A stretch of 14,317 bases of DNA, from the NCBI GenBank assembly GCA_900617975.1, contig UZAE01001248.1, positions 1-14,317 of the forward strand. The letters are read 5' to 3'. A program made the position numbers and the translations under genes. This stretch comes from Rodentolepis nana. Taxonomy: Eukaryota; Platyhelminthes; Cestoda; Cyclophyllidea; Hymenolepididae. Shown here piece after piece: positions 1-12,864 of the stretch. The first letter of the stretch is position 1. Each line of letters opens with the position of its first letter. A model generated the notes under the pieces. It was given only the letters and a program-made list of their open reading frames with translations. It made no database searches and had not been told where the DNA came from.

Positions 1-69
1 AGAGTTCTTTTGAGATTACTCTGATTTTTATGTATATAAAAGAACTCTACTCGCCAAACTTAGAGTAAT
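1..69. repeat. Nested short inverted repeats at left edge
   Basis: AGAGTTCTTTT at 1-11 is the exact reverse complement of AAAAGAACTCT at 38-48. Nested with it, ATTACTCT at 16-23 pairs with AGAGTAAT at 62-69. The two pairings interleave, so they could form alternative hairpins, or be the edge of an element cut by the window. No function is assigned. Confidence 0.4.
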
Positions 70-115
70 TCCAGAAAATTTATGGGATTATAATGCTCTT
101 ACTAAATCACCCTTC

Positions 116-187
116 GGGGTGCGCGATAGACTTACCTCTACTTGGTGCACCCTGGCCTATGTATACCCATATGGCAAAAAAGTCCAT
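116..187 (+). ncRNA. HDV-like ribozyme, copy 1 (decayed)
   Basis: The HDV-like secondary structure is still recognisable. P1 is 116-122 with 147-153 (GGGGTGC/GCACCCT, ending in a G-U wobble). P2 is 126-133 with 180-187, with one A-C mismatch. P3 is 134-136 with 144-146 (ACC/GGT) around the 7-nt loop TCTACTT. P4 is a short hairpin near 160-173 that keeps pairing through G-U wobbles. The candidate catalytic cytosine is C175. Compared with the other two copies, the joining strand after P1 reads GGCCTAT instead of GGGCAAC or GGACAAC, and L3 has TCT where the others have TCC. Those changes weaken the predicted P1.1 pairing and the active site, so I expect low or no activity. Confidence 0.75.
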
Positions 188-375
188 AAACCGGCAGTTG
201 ACTTCAAACCATCATGACCCCACTGTATGTCATATTCGACCGCTCCCACAGTACTCACCTTACCTTTTTCTCTACCTTTGTGTCTGTCTGTCTCTTTTAC
301 ATCTGTGAGCCACTCTTCAGTTCTCCTTCTCGACTTTTGTGACATTGACTGGTCTTCGCCTATATGAAGGCCGAA

Positions 376-454
376 GTCAACTTAAGGGCTAATGATAACT
401 ATCATAAAGCCTGGAGGTCAACTTAAGGGCTAATGATAACTATCATAAAGCCTG
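376..454 (+). repeat. 38-bp perfect tandem duplication in element tail
   Basis: Positions 376-413 and 417-454 are identical, with a 41-nt period and a GAG spacer. Each unit contains the near-palindrome TGATAACTATCA. Copy 3 (12601-12678) carries an independent duplication of the equivalent block, so this part of the element expands readily. Confidence 0.9.
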
Positions 455-523
455 CCGTTTGATATAAATAGATCACTTACTTACTATATTCAGGAGCTTT
501 GTAACAGAATGAAGAAAACTTAC

Positions 524-2292
524 ACAGATTTGAAATTACATCCATGAGGTTTAACGATATAAGCTTGAAGTTGAGAAAAGAAGATGGACCCCACGCCAAA
601 ACCGGAGAAGACTGAGCCGCATGCCAAGCATTGGTGGTTGGGAAACCACTAAAGTAATGCAGATGCATGAAGTCACAATTTGTGATCATTATACTTTAAG
701 TACAATTTGCATTTAATTTCGCATTGGTTGAATTAAGCAGCCACTTGTTGAGATAGCTAATAACTGGGGGTTACTCATTTTAACCAGCAACGAAATCACG
801 TTAAATGTTGTTTGATAAAAAATGTATATATCATATGCAATTTAACATCCTCTCACAAGACTTATATTCATGCCTGAAAAATTATTTACTAATTATGTTT
901 AAACCTTCATTTTTTCTCCTATATTTTCACCTTTTGTGGATATTCTCCCAATTTTTTAATCTTAGTAGAATAGAAAAATAATCTTTGTCAAATTTTATTA
1001 TAAATTTTACTCAGGATATCACAACCAATTTATCTTGCTTTTTAGGAAATGCCCTTTACTTGTTCAGTTTAAATATGAGCATTTTCACTCGGATAGTCAA
1101 TTAGTTGAATTGAATTACTTTTAATAGTATTTTAAACGTTTATTTACCTCAATAACCACTGAGGGTGTGATGGGGAAATTCAAACCGAAGCCGATACCAT
1201 ACATCACACAGTAGGTGAGTGTAAAGAAGGCGTATCCTGATTTGACACTCAAATGCGATAGCAAAATTCCAAGCCTATGAGAAAATGTGAAAGATGCACT
1301 GTTTTATATTCCAAACGCTATAAATAAAGCCACCATTTATTAGTCTTGAAATAATTTGAAATGCTCGTTTCAATACAAGATTAAGACTTGTGCATCTGCT
1401 ACTTCATTTTAAAATAATCATTAATGGTTCAGTGTGGTATTTTAAATCAAACTGCCACGCCTATGTTCAAATTATACAAATAAATGTTTTTTTCGCATGA
1501 ACGCAACTAGTACAAAAGTCAATCTTAAACTTTCAGGAATAAGACGAATCCTGACTATGATAGGTAGGTAATTAAATTATAAAATCATGAGGAAGTGTGA
1601 GGTGATGCTACAGGAACAGAGCTATAACTTTGACCACTTAAAAAGCAATATCTTATTTAGTAAATAAATTTCCAAACTCATCCTGCCAAATTTTATCTTT
1701 TTAAAATATTTCCATTTAACTCAAACCCCAAATTCATCTTTGAACAACTAAATCAAGTTTACTAATACGATATTTTATAAATTTCTAAATTCACTGAAAA
1801 TCCAGAAAAGACCACCTCTTATTCACGCGGATGAATTATACAAATATATTTACAATTTCCTGATTCTAGGCTGTCCAACGTTGAGTTAACTTAATGTTTT
1901 AATACTCTACTTTAATTTACTGCATACTGATAGATATCTATGCCAGAGATAACCCAAATTCATTTGCACTCACGAGCAAAACAATGCCGACAAGAGCAGT
2001 GGAACCTTGAATATTGTTCGACGCTCCAATATTCCTGCCAGCGGCATAATGGCAGCTGATGTAAGCAAAATAAGAGTTGGAAACCAATTGGCGTTAACTG
2101 AATTTTCTCCAAAGTTATGCCTCATCAAGTAAATCGTAATTGTGGGAATGAATGAACCTAAATGAGCGTTTAATCCAAAAAAATTAGTCCGCTTCACGTA
2201 CTGACGGTGGAGTAGTATCCCAGACCGATGAAGTTCAGTACACCACCAAGAAGGACAAAAATTCTGTTGGGTGATCTTTTGGACGAACCCAT
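524..2292 (-). CDS. MFS transporter, monocarboxylate/OFA-like, N-terminal part (5' exons)
   Basis: Four exons splice in frame on the minus strand: 2292-2202, 2157-1974, 1274-1148 and 648-524 (introns 44, 699 and 499 nt, all GT-AG). They give 175 residues with roughly five membrane helices. The start ATG at 2292-2290 follows an in-frame stop about 27 nt upstream. Helix 1 is around RIFVLLGGVLNFIGLGYYST. A loop with NANWFP leads to helix 2, then ILERR, a degenerate MFS A-motif region. Exon 3 carries YGIGFGLNFPITPSVVIE and exon 4 begins WFPNHQ and continues through a Gly-rich helix (GFGVGSIFF), a layout typical of the MCT/oxalate-formate antiporter type of MFS. The last visible exon ends at a GTAAGT donor with two bases of a split codon, so the rest of the protein lies beyond position 1. 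The substrate cannot be inferred. It is a proton- or anion-coupled solute carrier by family only. Confidence 0.8.
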
Positions 2293-3089
2293 TTCTGAAC
2301 TGTAGATGAGGCGTCTTCACTATTTTTTTTTGAAAATAAAACAGAAGTGTTCATTGTGGGTATTTCAGGCATGTTAAACCGTTAAAGGGAGTTGAAGTAA
2401 GTATTCTCATTGGTGCTTAGATGCACTAAACCAATAAAGCATAACCGTTCTCGGTGGCGTCAGTTCCATTTCTTACCTAATGAAAAGAGACTGGACAAGT
2501 AATTAATTTAAAATTGAATTCCCCCCCCCCCCTCGTAAATAGTATAAATATAAATTAGATATGGGACATTAAAAAACATTAAATTATATTCAGTTTTAAA
2601 TTATGTATGCAATACCAAATAACACCATCTTCATCATCATTTGCGCCTCTTTCCCACTGCTCCTTTTGGTTTTCGATCCATCTTTGAAAAAAGAATGTAA
2701 TGATAGTTTTCAGTTTGAATAGCAATTTAATAGCCTTTTCTCTTAGAATTTGGATCTGAGAGTGTTGTAATAAGTTGGCGCGAGGTCTGGCGAATGTGGA
2801 GAATCTTACATAATCTTGAACTTATAAAATTTTAATTATTATTTAAGTACATATATTAGTTTTTTGCTGATTCCTGTTGCATTATTGCAGTAAATTCCCT
2901 ACTTTGAAGCCTTAAACTGTATCGTTAATCACGAATATTTGACGTGTTATCCTGCCAGCACTTTTCTGTCTTACAAACACTTTTGTTCAAATGGAAAAGT
3001 AACTCAGACTCATCTTGCTACTTATATCTATTTTTTATCGTCTGCTGTTCCCCATTCAACATTCCAACTGTGCTTCCCTCAATCTTGGT
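2293..3089. other. Intergenic region without recognised gene
   Basis: I see no conserved coding exon. The region is AT-rich and holds a 12-nt poly-C run at 2521-2532. It should contain the promoter and 5' leader of the minus-strand transporter. Just 5' of that gene's ATG, CTACAGTTCAG resembles a splice acceptor, so a non-coding 5' exon or a trans-splice site is possible. Confidence 0.6.
2521..2532 (+). repeat. Poly-C homopolymer (12 nt)
   Basis: A run of twelve C stands in an otherwise AT-rich stretch. It is low complexity and its exact length is prone to sequencing error. Confidence 0.9.
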
Positions 3090-3101
3090 TTGCCCTGAAA
3101 G
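3090..3101 (+). repeat. Target-site duplication, element copy 2 (distal to ribozyme)
   Basis: TTGCCCTGAAAG matches 3418-3429 at 11 of 12 bases and borders the 3' tail of the minus-strand element. Confidence 0.8.
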
Positions 3102-3417
3102 TATTTAATTATTTATATCAAATGGCAAGCGTTCTGATAGTTATCATTAGCCCTTTAGTTGACTTCAGGCTTCACAGAGAGGAAGGAACATCGAAGTGCA
3201 AAAAAGTCGAGAGGGAGGGGACAGAAGAGTGTTTCAAAAACGGGCTAGAAAAGGTAGAAAAAGGTGAGGCGAGTACTGTGGAAGTGGTGGAAAATGACAT
3301 ACAGTGGGATCATGCCTTTTGAACTCAGAGGTCAACTGCCGTTTTATAGACTTTTTTGCCGTATGAATATACGTTGCCCAGGGTGCACCACGTGGAGGTA
3401 AGTCTATCGCACACCCC
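3102..3417 (-). mobile_element. Ribozyme-headed short non-autonomous retroelement, copy 2
   Basis: On the minus strand the element starts at 3417 with GGGGTG, runs through an HDV-like ribozyme (3417-3346), a body shared with copies 1 and 3, and an AT-rich tail (TTTGATATAAATAATTAAAT). Twelve-base direct repeats flank it exactly: 3090-3101 (TTGCCCTGAAAG) and 3418-3429 (TTGCCCTAAAAG), 11 of 12 identical. The right-hand repeat ends at the base before the ribozyme's first G. The 316-bp length, lack of coding potential and variable-length target duplication fit a SINE-like or NARTc-like element mobilised by target-primed reverse transcription. It lies between the transporter start and DPM1. Confidence 0.88.
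3346..3417 (-). ncRNA. HDV-like self-cleaving ribozyme, copy 2 (structurally intact)
   Basis: Read on the minus strand. P1 is 3417-3411 with 3386-3380 (GGGGTGT/GCACCCT, with a terminal G-U as in classical HDV-like folds). P2 is 3407-3400 with 3353-3346 (ATAGACTT/AAGTCTAT, 8 perfect pairs). P3 is ACC/GGT (3399-3397 with 3389-3387) around the loop TCCACGT. The loop CC can form P1.1 with the GG of the joining strand GGGCAAC (3379-3373). P4 is CGTAT/ATACG with a 4-nt loop. The candidate catalytic cytosine is C3358, followed by an A-run leading into P2. The strand order P1-P2-P3-P3'-P1'-P4-P2' is the nested double pseudoknot of this ribozyme class. Cleavage is expected just 5' of G3417. Confidence 0.88.
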
Positions 3418-3429
3418 TTGCCCTAAAAG
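3418..3429 (+). repeat. Target-site duplication, element copy 2 (ribozyme side)
   Basis: TTGCCCTAAAAG matches 3090-3101 with one mismatch. It abuts the predicted ribozyme cleavage site with no intervening base. Confidence 0.8.
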
Positions 3430-3432
3430 TAA

Positions 3433-3594
3433 TTTGAAGTAAATTCAGTTAACTGGCGCGGACGGTTTGCCTTGGAATCTCATGGCCTGATTCTTTTTAT
3501 TCCTTTAGGTGTTAGAATTGTTGGCGATGTAAATAAATTGACTGAACTAGCTTTGGCATCACTTAGTCCTTTATGCGTCGGCGCTCTTGTGTAA
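3433..3594 (+). other. Unidentified open segment, 53 codons, exon-like
   Basis: The plus strand is open from after TAA (3430-3432) to TAA (3592-3594) and has no ATG in frame. It includes VGDVNKLTELALASLSPLCV, and a good splice-acceptor-like pyrimidine run ends at about 3509. The minus strand is also open over about 100 nt here (KGLSDAKASSVNLFTSPTI). Being open on both strands and ending abruptly, it may be a fossil or dispersed repeat, or an isolated exon. I do not recognise either peptide. Confidence 0.3.
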
Positions 3595-4577
3595 ATTAAT
3601 TTTGAGTGACTATTGAGCAAGCATCACATTCATTATTATTATTTGAGTTCACTTAAGTTAATAGCAGTTTTCATAACGTGGTTTATTGACAGCTTTGAGG
3701 GATTGACTTCTGCGTTAAGATTTATATTACCATATTGATTTGATTCAATTTGTTAAATTGTAGGTGAATTCGTTAATATTTTATAAACTTTTGTCGCAGG
3801 TAATCGCAAAATCCTTGTTTTTGCCCGCATTTCTCATACTTCAATACTGCATCTACTTTTAAAGTGTGCAGAATGCCTAATTAATAAAATATTGTCCGAA
3901 AAAGGCACTAAAACATGGAAATGCAAAGTGCAAACAGCATTCAGGCTTCACTTAAGTTTCCTCTTGCTTTAATTATTAAGCCCGATTGCATTCTTGCGGA
4001 ATAGCAAAGAAAGAAATTCACATTGATTCGCACATAATGCAAATTTCAGCGCTTATATTTGTACTTACTCCATTATTATCAACTCTCCTATGTTATTCCT
4101 TAAGAAGCCACAGTGAATCAATAATAATATCTAACTTTCCTTGAAATTTAACTTGATTTAGATATTAGTTCTTATTTCCCTCGCAACTAATGTAGTCACA
4201 AAATTAATTGGAAATATTTTCATAGCTTGTTCAACGTGTTTGGCAATCGATAGAGCTGTAACTCGATCCAATTTCGGTACACGTGTCTGTGATTCATATT
4301 CTTTTCTCTTCTATTTAAAATTATAAGGAGAGGAAAATATAGCTTCCAAAATTTGTGAAAAATTTCGATAAGTGTTATTCGAACATCTGAGTGTTTTACA
4401 TATACGGTTGTGGATAACTAAACTTTTGGTCTAATGTCGGATCACCAGGATGTAAAACATCTATTCTTATATAAAAATGATATGGGTTATTTATATGGCC
4501 TTTATCATTAATTTTAAATACTCATCAGAATAATTACAAAAAATGGTTAATGTGACCTACAGTTGCCACATGAGCGC
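3595..4577. other. Intergenic region upstream of DPM1
   Basis: No coding exon or repeat is recognised. The region is AT-rich and presumably holds the DPM1 promoter. No clear TATA or initiator element stands out. Confidence 0.5.
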
Positions 4578-4637
4578 ATGAGCATTGACCTTCAGGTTAC
4601 AAGTGTTATCTTAATCTTACTGTTCACATTCCACAAA

Positions 4638-5626
<989 letters not shown>

Positions 5627-5819
5627 TTATTTTATCGTCAGTAATGTGATTTAAAATTAAATTAACATATTATTTGTTAATTCTGTGAAACATTGGTGAG
5701 CTTTTCTTTCCCTATAGCCTCTAATCTTTTTTGCTAATAGTCTAAAACTTTTTAATTTTGCATTGATGTGGTACGAGAGCTTTGTTACATAGCAGCGATT
5801 TTTTAACATTCAGAAAACA

Positions 5820-5825
5820 AATAAA
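5820..5825 (+). terminator. Candidate polyadenylation signal of DPM1
   Basis: A canonical AATAAA lies 193 nt after the DPM1 stop, followed by GT-rich sequence (AGTGGAGTGGATAGTG). It is the first canonical hexamer downstream of the stop codon. Confidence 0.5.
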
Positions 5826-7800
5826 GTGGAGTGGATAGTGAGCTCCATTTTTAGGTCTTTAGAAATTTATTAATCTTTATTTATTTCCATTACTTAGTGC
5901 ATAGTGAATAATTGTGTCAAATTGTAGCCTGTTACCTAACCTTTCCATTATGTATTTGTATATATCTTTTATGTAACGTTACATGGACGCCGTTTTAACG
6001 CTCCTTTTATAAATTATCAGAGGGAATTGAATACTTTTTACCCCTTTTTTCGGTCTCGAGTTTTAATACAAGTAAGTAGAAAGGAGCGGGATGAATGTGG
6101 TAGCTGTGCAAACATGGAAAGGCTTCCGACCTTGAACTATCGCAATGACATAGAGGAGGAAGACGTATCGCGAGTGAAGCGTTTATTGAAATTATGATAT
6201 CGGCGAGCATGATTAGTTAGCGCGTACATGCAGAACAATCTGAATGAACACCAACCACTGATTATCTGAACAGTTTCAGCACACTTGACCGCACTTTCCA
6301 GAATGCTTGGTTGTGCATTTTATCGCGTGTGGATTTCGAAGGCCACAAACTCAAGCCAGTGATTTTAGATAACTCGGGAAAGCCAGAAAAGGGAAGAAAG
6401 TTAACCCATTTGCATAGAATGAAGCTGGTATTTATCACAACCAAATGTAACAATAGTTATTTCGGGTTTTGCTGCTATTTTTCAAGTAAAAGTAAGAAAT
6501 ATGAGAATGCTTCTGAATTTGGGCAACGGTGAAATATCCCATTAAGTAACCGTTGGGAAGGTTAATCGAATTATTTTTGTACATTTTAACGCGGGTCGTA
6601 TGCTTCATACCTCTTGCGCAAGACTATCGTTTCAGCCTGCTTAAACCTACAAAATTTAACCCATCTGCAAAGAGCTCATTGCTACAATTATTATCTAGCT
6701 TTGATGGCAACACACTGCGTATCAAAAAATACTTATTAGAGAAAAACACTTCTCTGAACTAAACGAAAGAAGATGGAGCGGTTGTACGGGGAATGCAAGA
6801 GGTGAATAAGGATAAATATATATGATTGGGGTGATCTATGAACTTAACTTTATTTGAATTCTGATTGCAGTTGTTGTCCAATTTAAGAAATATGCATTGT
6901 TCGCTGTCCCAACCACAAGGGTATTCTGTTAAATTTTGCAGTCAATCATGTCATCTCAGTTATTCTGTGCTTTCTGAAAGCTAACAGCAGTAAGTGGTAT
7001 TTTATCCGGTTTAAAGCAATATTAACGTGTAAAATTCAAGGCACCTACTCTGCAGATATTAGTGGAAATAGGTTTGGACCCTTTGAAATAGTGGTAAATT
7101 CCTAATGGATTCATCTTTACTTTACAAACATATATGTAGTTTACATTTTAAAATATGATAGATTTAGTGAAACGCTTTTATGGGCTGAAAATAAAATCTG
7201 AATATATTTCAATTTTAAAAGGCTCATTGGACCTATGAAACTTGCTCAAATTAATTTGGCAAACTCTTTACAGAACGAGCTCGAGCAAACGTAGTAACCG
7301 ATAACAGTATTTCTAAATAAAAAAATTATTAGGTGGATGTTTTGACCAAGTATAAAATTAAGTCAACTTGTAGACGTGGAAAAAACGTGATTGTACGTAA
7401 ATATATTTTAGATTTCTTTACTAAGCTCAGATATATTTTGTATCGAAAACACGAACATTTCCTCTATTTTCCTTACCATAATTATTCGTAATATTCAATA
7501 CGCTTGTATGGAATAATATAAGGAATGTATAAATGGTATGGTAATTATAAAGTTAAAACCGTGTGCATGACCGTAAATACACAGCGTCTGTGAAACCCTC
7601 AAGGATGTAAAAGAAATGGCAATTTTTTTCAAATTTAAAAAGATAATATTTCAAAACATCCATGTGAATATCTAAAAAAGAACAAAAACAAAAACAAATT
7701 TTAATGTTTAAGAATCATTAAAATAATTAACATTAGAGTAGCATATTATTTTGTAGTATAGGAGAATTTATGAAAATTTGTTATACCGTGTTAGGTTGCA
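5826..7800. other. Intergenic region between DPM1 and UGP2, no gene recognised
   Basis: About 2 kb of AT-rich sequence. The open frames present (for example near 6007-6210 minus, 6311-6532 plus and 6553-6762 plus) are short, lack recognisable motifs and show no neighbouring spliceable exons. I see none of the ribozyme-element repeats here. Confidence 0.6.
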
Positions 7801-7857
7801 ATTAAAAGTGCGCATCGCATTGTTGGACCGCTCACTCTGAATACTCTCGGTCTACTC

Positions 7858-8096
7858 GTAAGTTGCTTTACTTGTCTTCTATCTTCAATTTCAATTAATC
7901 TAGAAATATTCGAGTCCATTTACTTAAGAGTAAATTTTAAAGAAACACGACTGCCGGCACTATGCATCAATTAGTGACAATAAAAATATAGCATTTAAAA
8001 TGTTTAACATTTACGTTTCTTGCTTCGATTTCTTCGTTTGGTATATTTGTCTTCAATAATTTGTGGTTAAAATATATTTTCATATTTAATTAATAG
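7858..8096 (+). other. Putative 5'-UTR intron of UGP2
   Basis: A consensus donor GTAAGT at 7858 follows a locally GC-richer stretch (about 7808-7857) that could be a short non-coding first exon. The acceptor TTAATTAATAG ends at 8096, six bases before the UGP2 ATG. This is an inference from splice signals only. The acceptor could instead receive a trans-spliced leader, which flatworms use. Confidence 0.45.
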
Positions 8097-8102
8097 GGCA
8101 CC

Positions 8103-11760
<3,658 letters not shown>

Positions 11761-11783
11761 GTTGGAGAATCTGTTGAGGATCA

Positions 11784-11859
11784 CAATCCCCTCTCCCACC
11801 TTCCCTCCTCTTCATCACTTCTTCCAGTCTTCTTTCCTCCTTATTCTCTTCCTCCCTTG
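11784..11859 (+). promoter_or_regulatory. Pyrimidine-rich tract in UGP2 3' UTR
   Basis: About 75 nt just after the stop codon are almost entirely C and T, with only a handful of purines. Such CU-rich tracts can bind PTB-like proteins or act as a splice-acceptor pyrimidine run. No canonical AATAAA occurs in the next 250 nt, so the 3' end of the UGP2 mRNA is not defined. Confidence 0.4.
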
Positions 11860-12570
11860 TTGAGTAGCAATAATTACATCTTCTTTTCAAAATCCCGTTC
11901 GTCTCGACTCAATACCCCCTCCCCCCCCATCGATGGTCGAGTAACAAATCAGGCTCACCTTTTCATATAGTCATACTATTTATTATTTCTTCTTTAATTT
12001 ATAAAATTCTCTTCTTAAATTAGCTTTAGGACGCATCCTTTTGCTTGTCTAATTTTCCTCGTTAGCTAACGTGTAGATAAGAAAAATATACTGATATGCC
12101 AGTGTAAATAGCTTCTTTTAGGATGTAGTTATGGAGACTTTGTGTTTTTTCAGCAAATTTTCGCACCCTTACAATTCAGTTTTAAGGGTAACAAGTTACA
12201 ATCAATTTAATTTTCTACAAGTACGTCTTTGAATTGAACATTTATGGGTTCAGTTTGTAAACATCCATTTAAATTCTAAACTGCTTGGTCTTCACAGTGC
12301 TGATTATTGTTACAATTTGCTCAAAGATTTTGCCAAATTAAGCCATTAATCAAGCGGCCTAAATTGACATTTTAATTGTTAAGGTTCGTTAGTTTGCATT
12401 TTTGGTCCGACTACTTCGTTTAAACCGAGGTAGGAAGTAGGACTCTTTCTCAAACACATCACAGAGCTATCGGTCTCACTCCAAGACTTCGCTGGTTTTA
12501 AGCAAACCTCAAAAGAATGTCGCTTAGTCAAAATCTGTTATAGAAGTTTGTTGTTTCTCTTCAAATTAAT
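11860..12570. other. Intergenic region, no gene recognised
   Basis: AT-rich sequence with a C-rich run at 11915-11928 (CCCCCTCCCCCCCC) and no recognisable exon, repeat or RNA gene. Confidence 0.6.
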
Positions 12571-12864
12571 TAATATCAAATGGCAGGCTTTGAGATTGTT
12601 ATCATTAGCCCTTTAGCTGACTTCGGGCTTCACAGAGGTCATCATTAGCCATTTAGCTGATTTCGGGCTTCACAGAGGGATAGAAACATCAAAGTGAGAA
12701 AAATTCGAGAGGGAGAACAGACAGGAACATCAAAGTCACAAAAATGTCGAGAGCGGGAACAGAAGAGTGACTCACAGATGTAATAGAGACAGACACAAAG
12801 GTAGTGAAAAAGGTAAGATGGGTACTGTGCAAGTGGTCGAATATGACAAACAGTGCGGTCATGG
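12571..12864 (-). mobile_element. Short non-autonomous retroelement, copy 3, 5'-truncated
   Basis: On the minus strand the tail (GCCTGCCATTTGATATTAAT) and body match copies 1 and 2, but homology stops at about 12864, inside the GACCxCACTGT block. The ribozyme and the next 30 or so nt are missing. Loss of the 5' end with an intact 3' tail is the usual signature of incomplete target-primed reverse transcription. Internal units are duplicated: 12601-12638 versus 12641-12678 (36 of 38 identical, 40-nt period), followed by a second, more diverged duplication around 12680-12765. No clear target-site duplication was found. Confidence 0.82.

Larger units (their letters stand above)
116..470 (+). mobile_element. 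Ribozyme-headed short non-autonomous retroelement, copy 1
   Basis: This is a roughly 355-bp non-coding element starting GGGGTGCGCGATAG and ending near TTTGATATAAATA. Its body matches, at many blocks, the reverse complement of 3102-3417 and of 12571-12864; examples are the blocks around ACTGTATGTCAT, TACCTTTTTC and GGGCTAATGATAAC. The first 72 nt form an HDV-like ribozyme fold. The tail holds a perfect 38-bp tandem duplication. No convincing target-site duplication is visible; only a short ATCAC match lies near both ends. It sits downstream of the last visible exon of the minus-strand transporter, probably inside its next intron and antisense to it, so the ribozyme would not lie in that pre-mRNA. 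Confidence 0.8.

Noticed and set aside
116..470. tRNA-derived SINE with pol III A/B boxes
   Set aside because: No convincing A or B box was found, and the conserved head is explained by the HDV-like fold.
116..470. Hammerhead ribozyme, as in schistosome SINE-like repeats
   Set aside because: No CUGANGA core with a matching GAAA strand is present. The pairing follows the HDV-like topology.
104..478. Target-site duplication for copy 1 (ATCAC near both ends)
   Set aside because: Only 5 bp match and they do not abut the element ends; too weak to claim.
1970..2320. 116-codon minus-strand frame taken as one exon
   Set aside because: Only 1974-2157 is coding in that frame. The transporter start lies in another frame (2292-2202), joined by a 44-nt intron that restores continuity.
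2939..3322. 127-codon plus-strand open frame
   Set aside because: Its second half is the antisense of retroelement copy 2 and the first half has no motif. It spans the target-site duplication, so it is a chance frame.
6007..6762. Cluster of short open frames between DPM1 and UGP2
   Set aside because: No motifs, no splice-compatible neighbours and no sequence I recognise.
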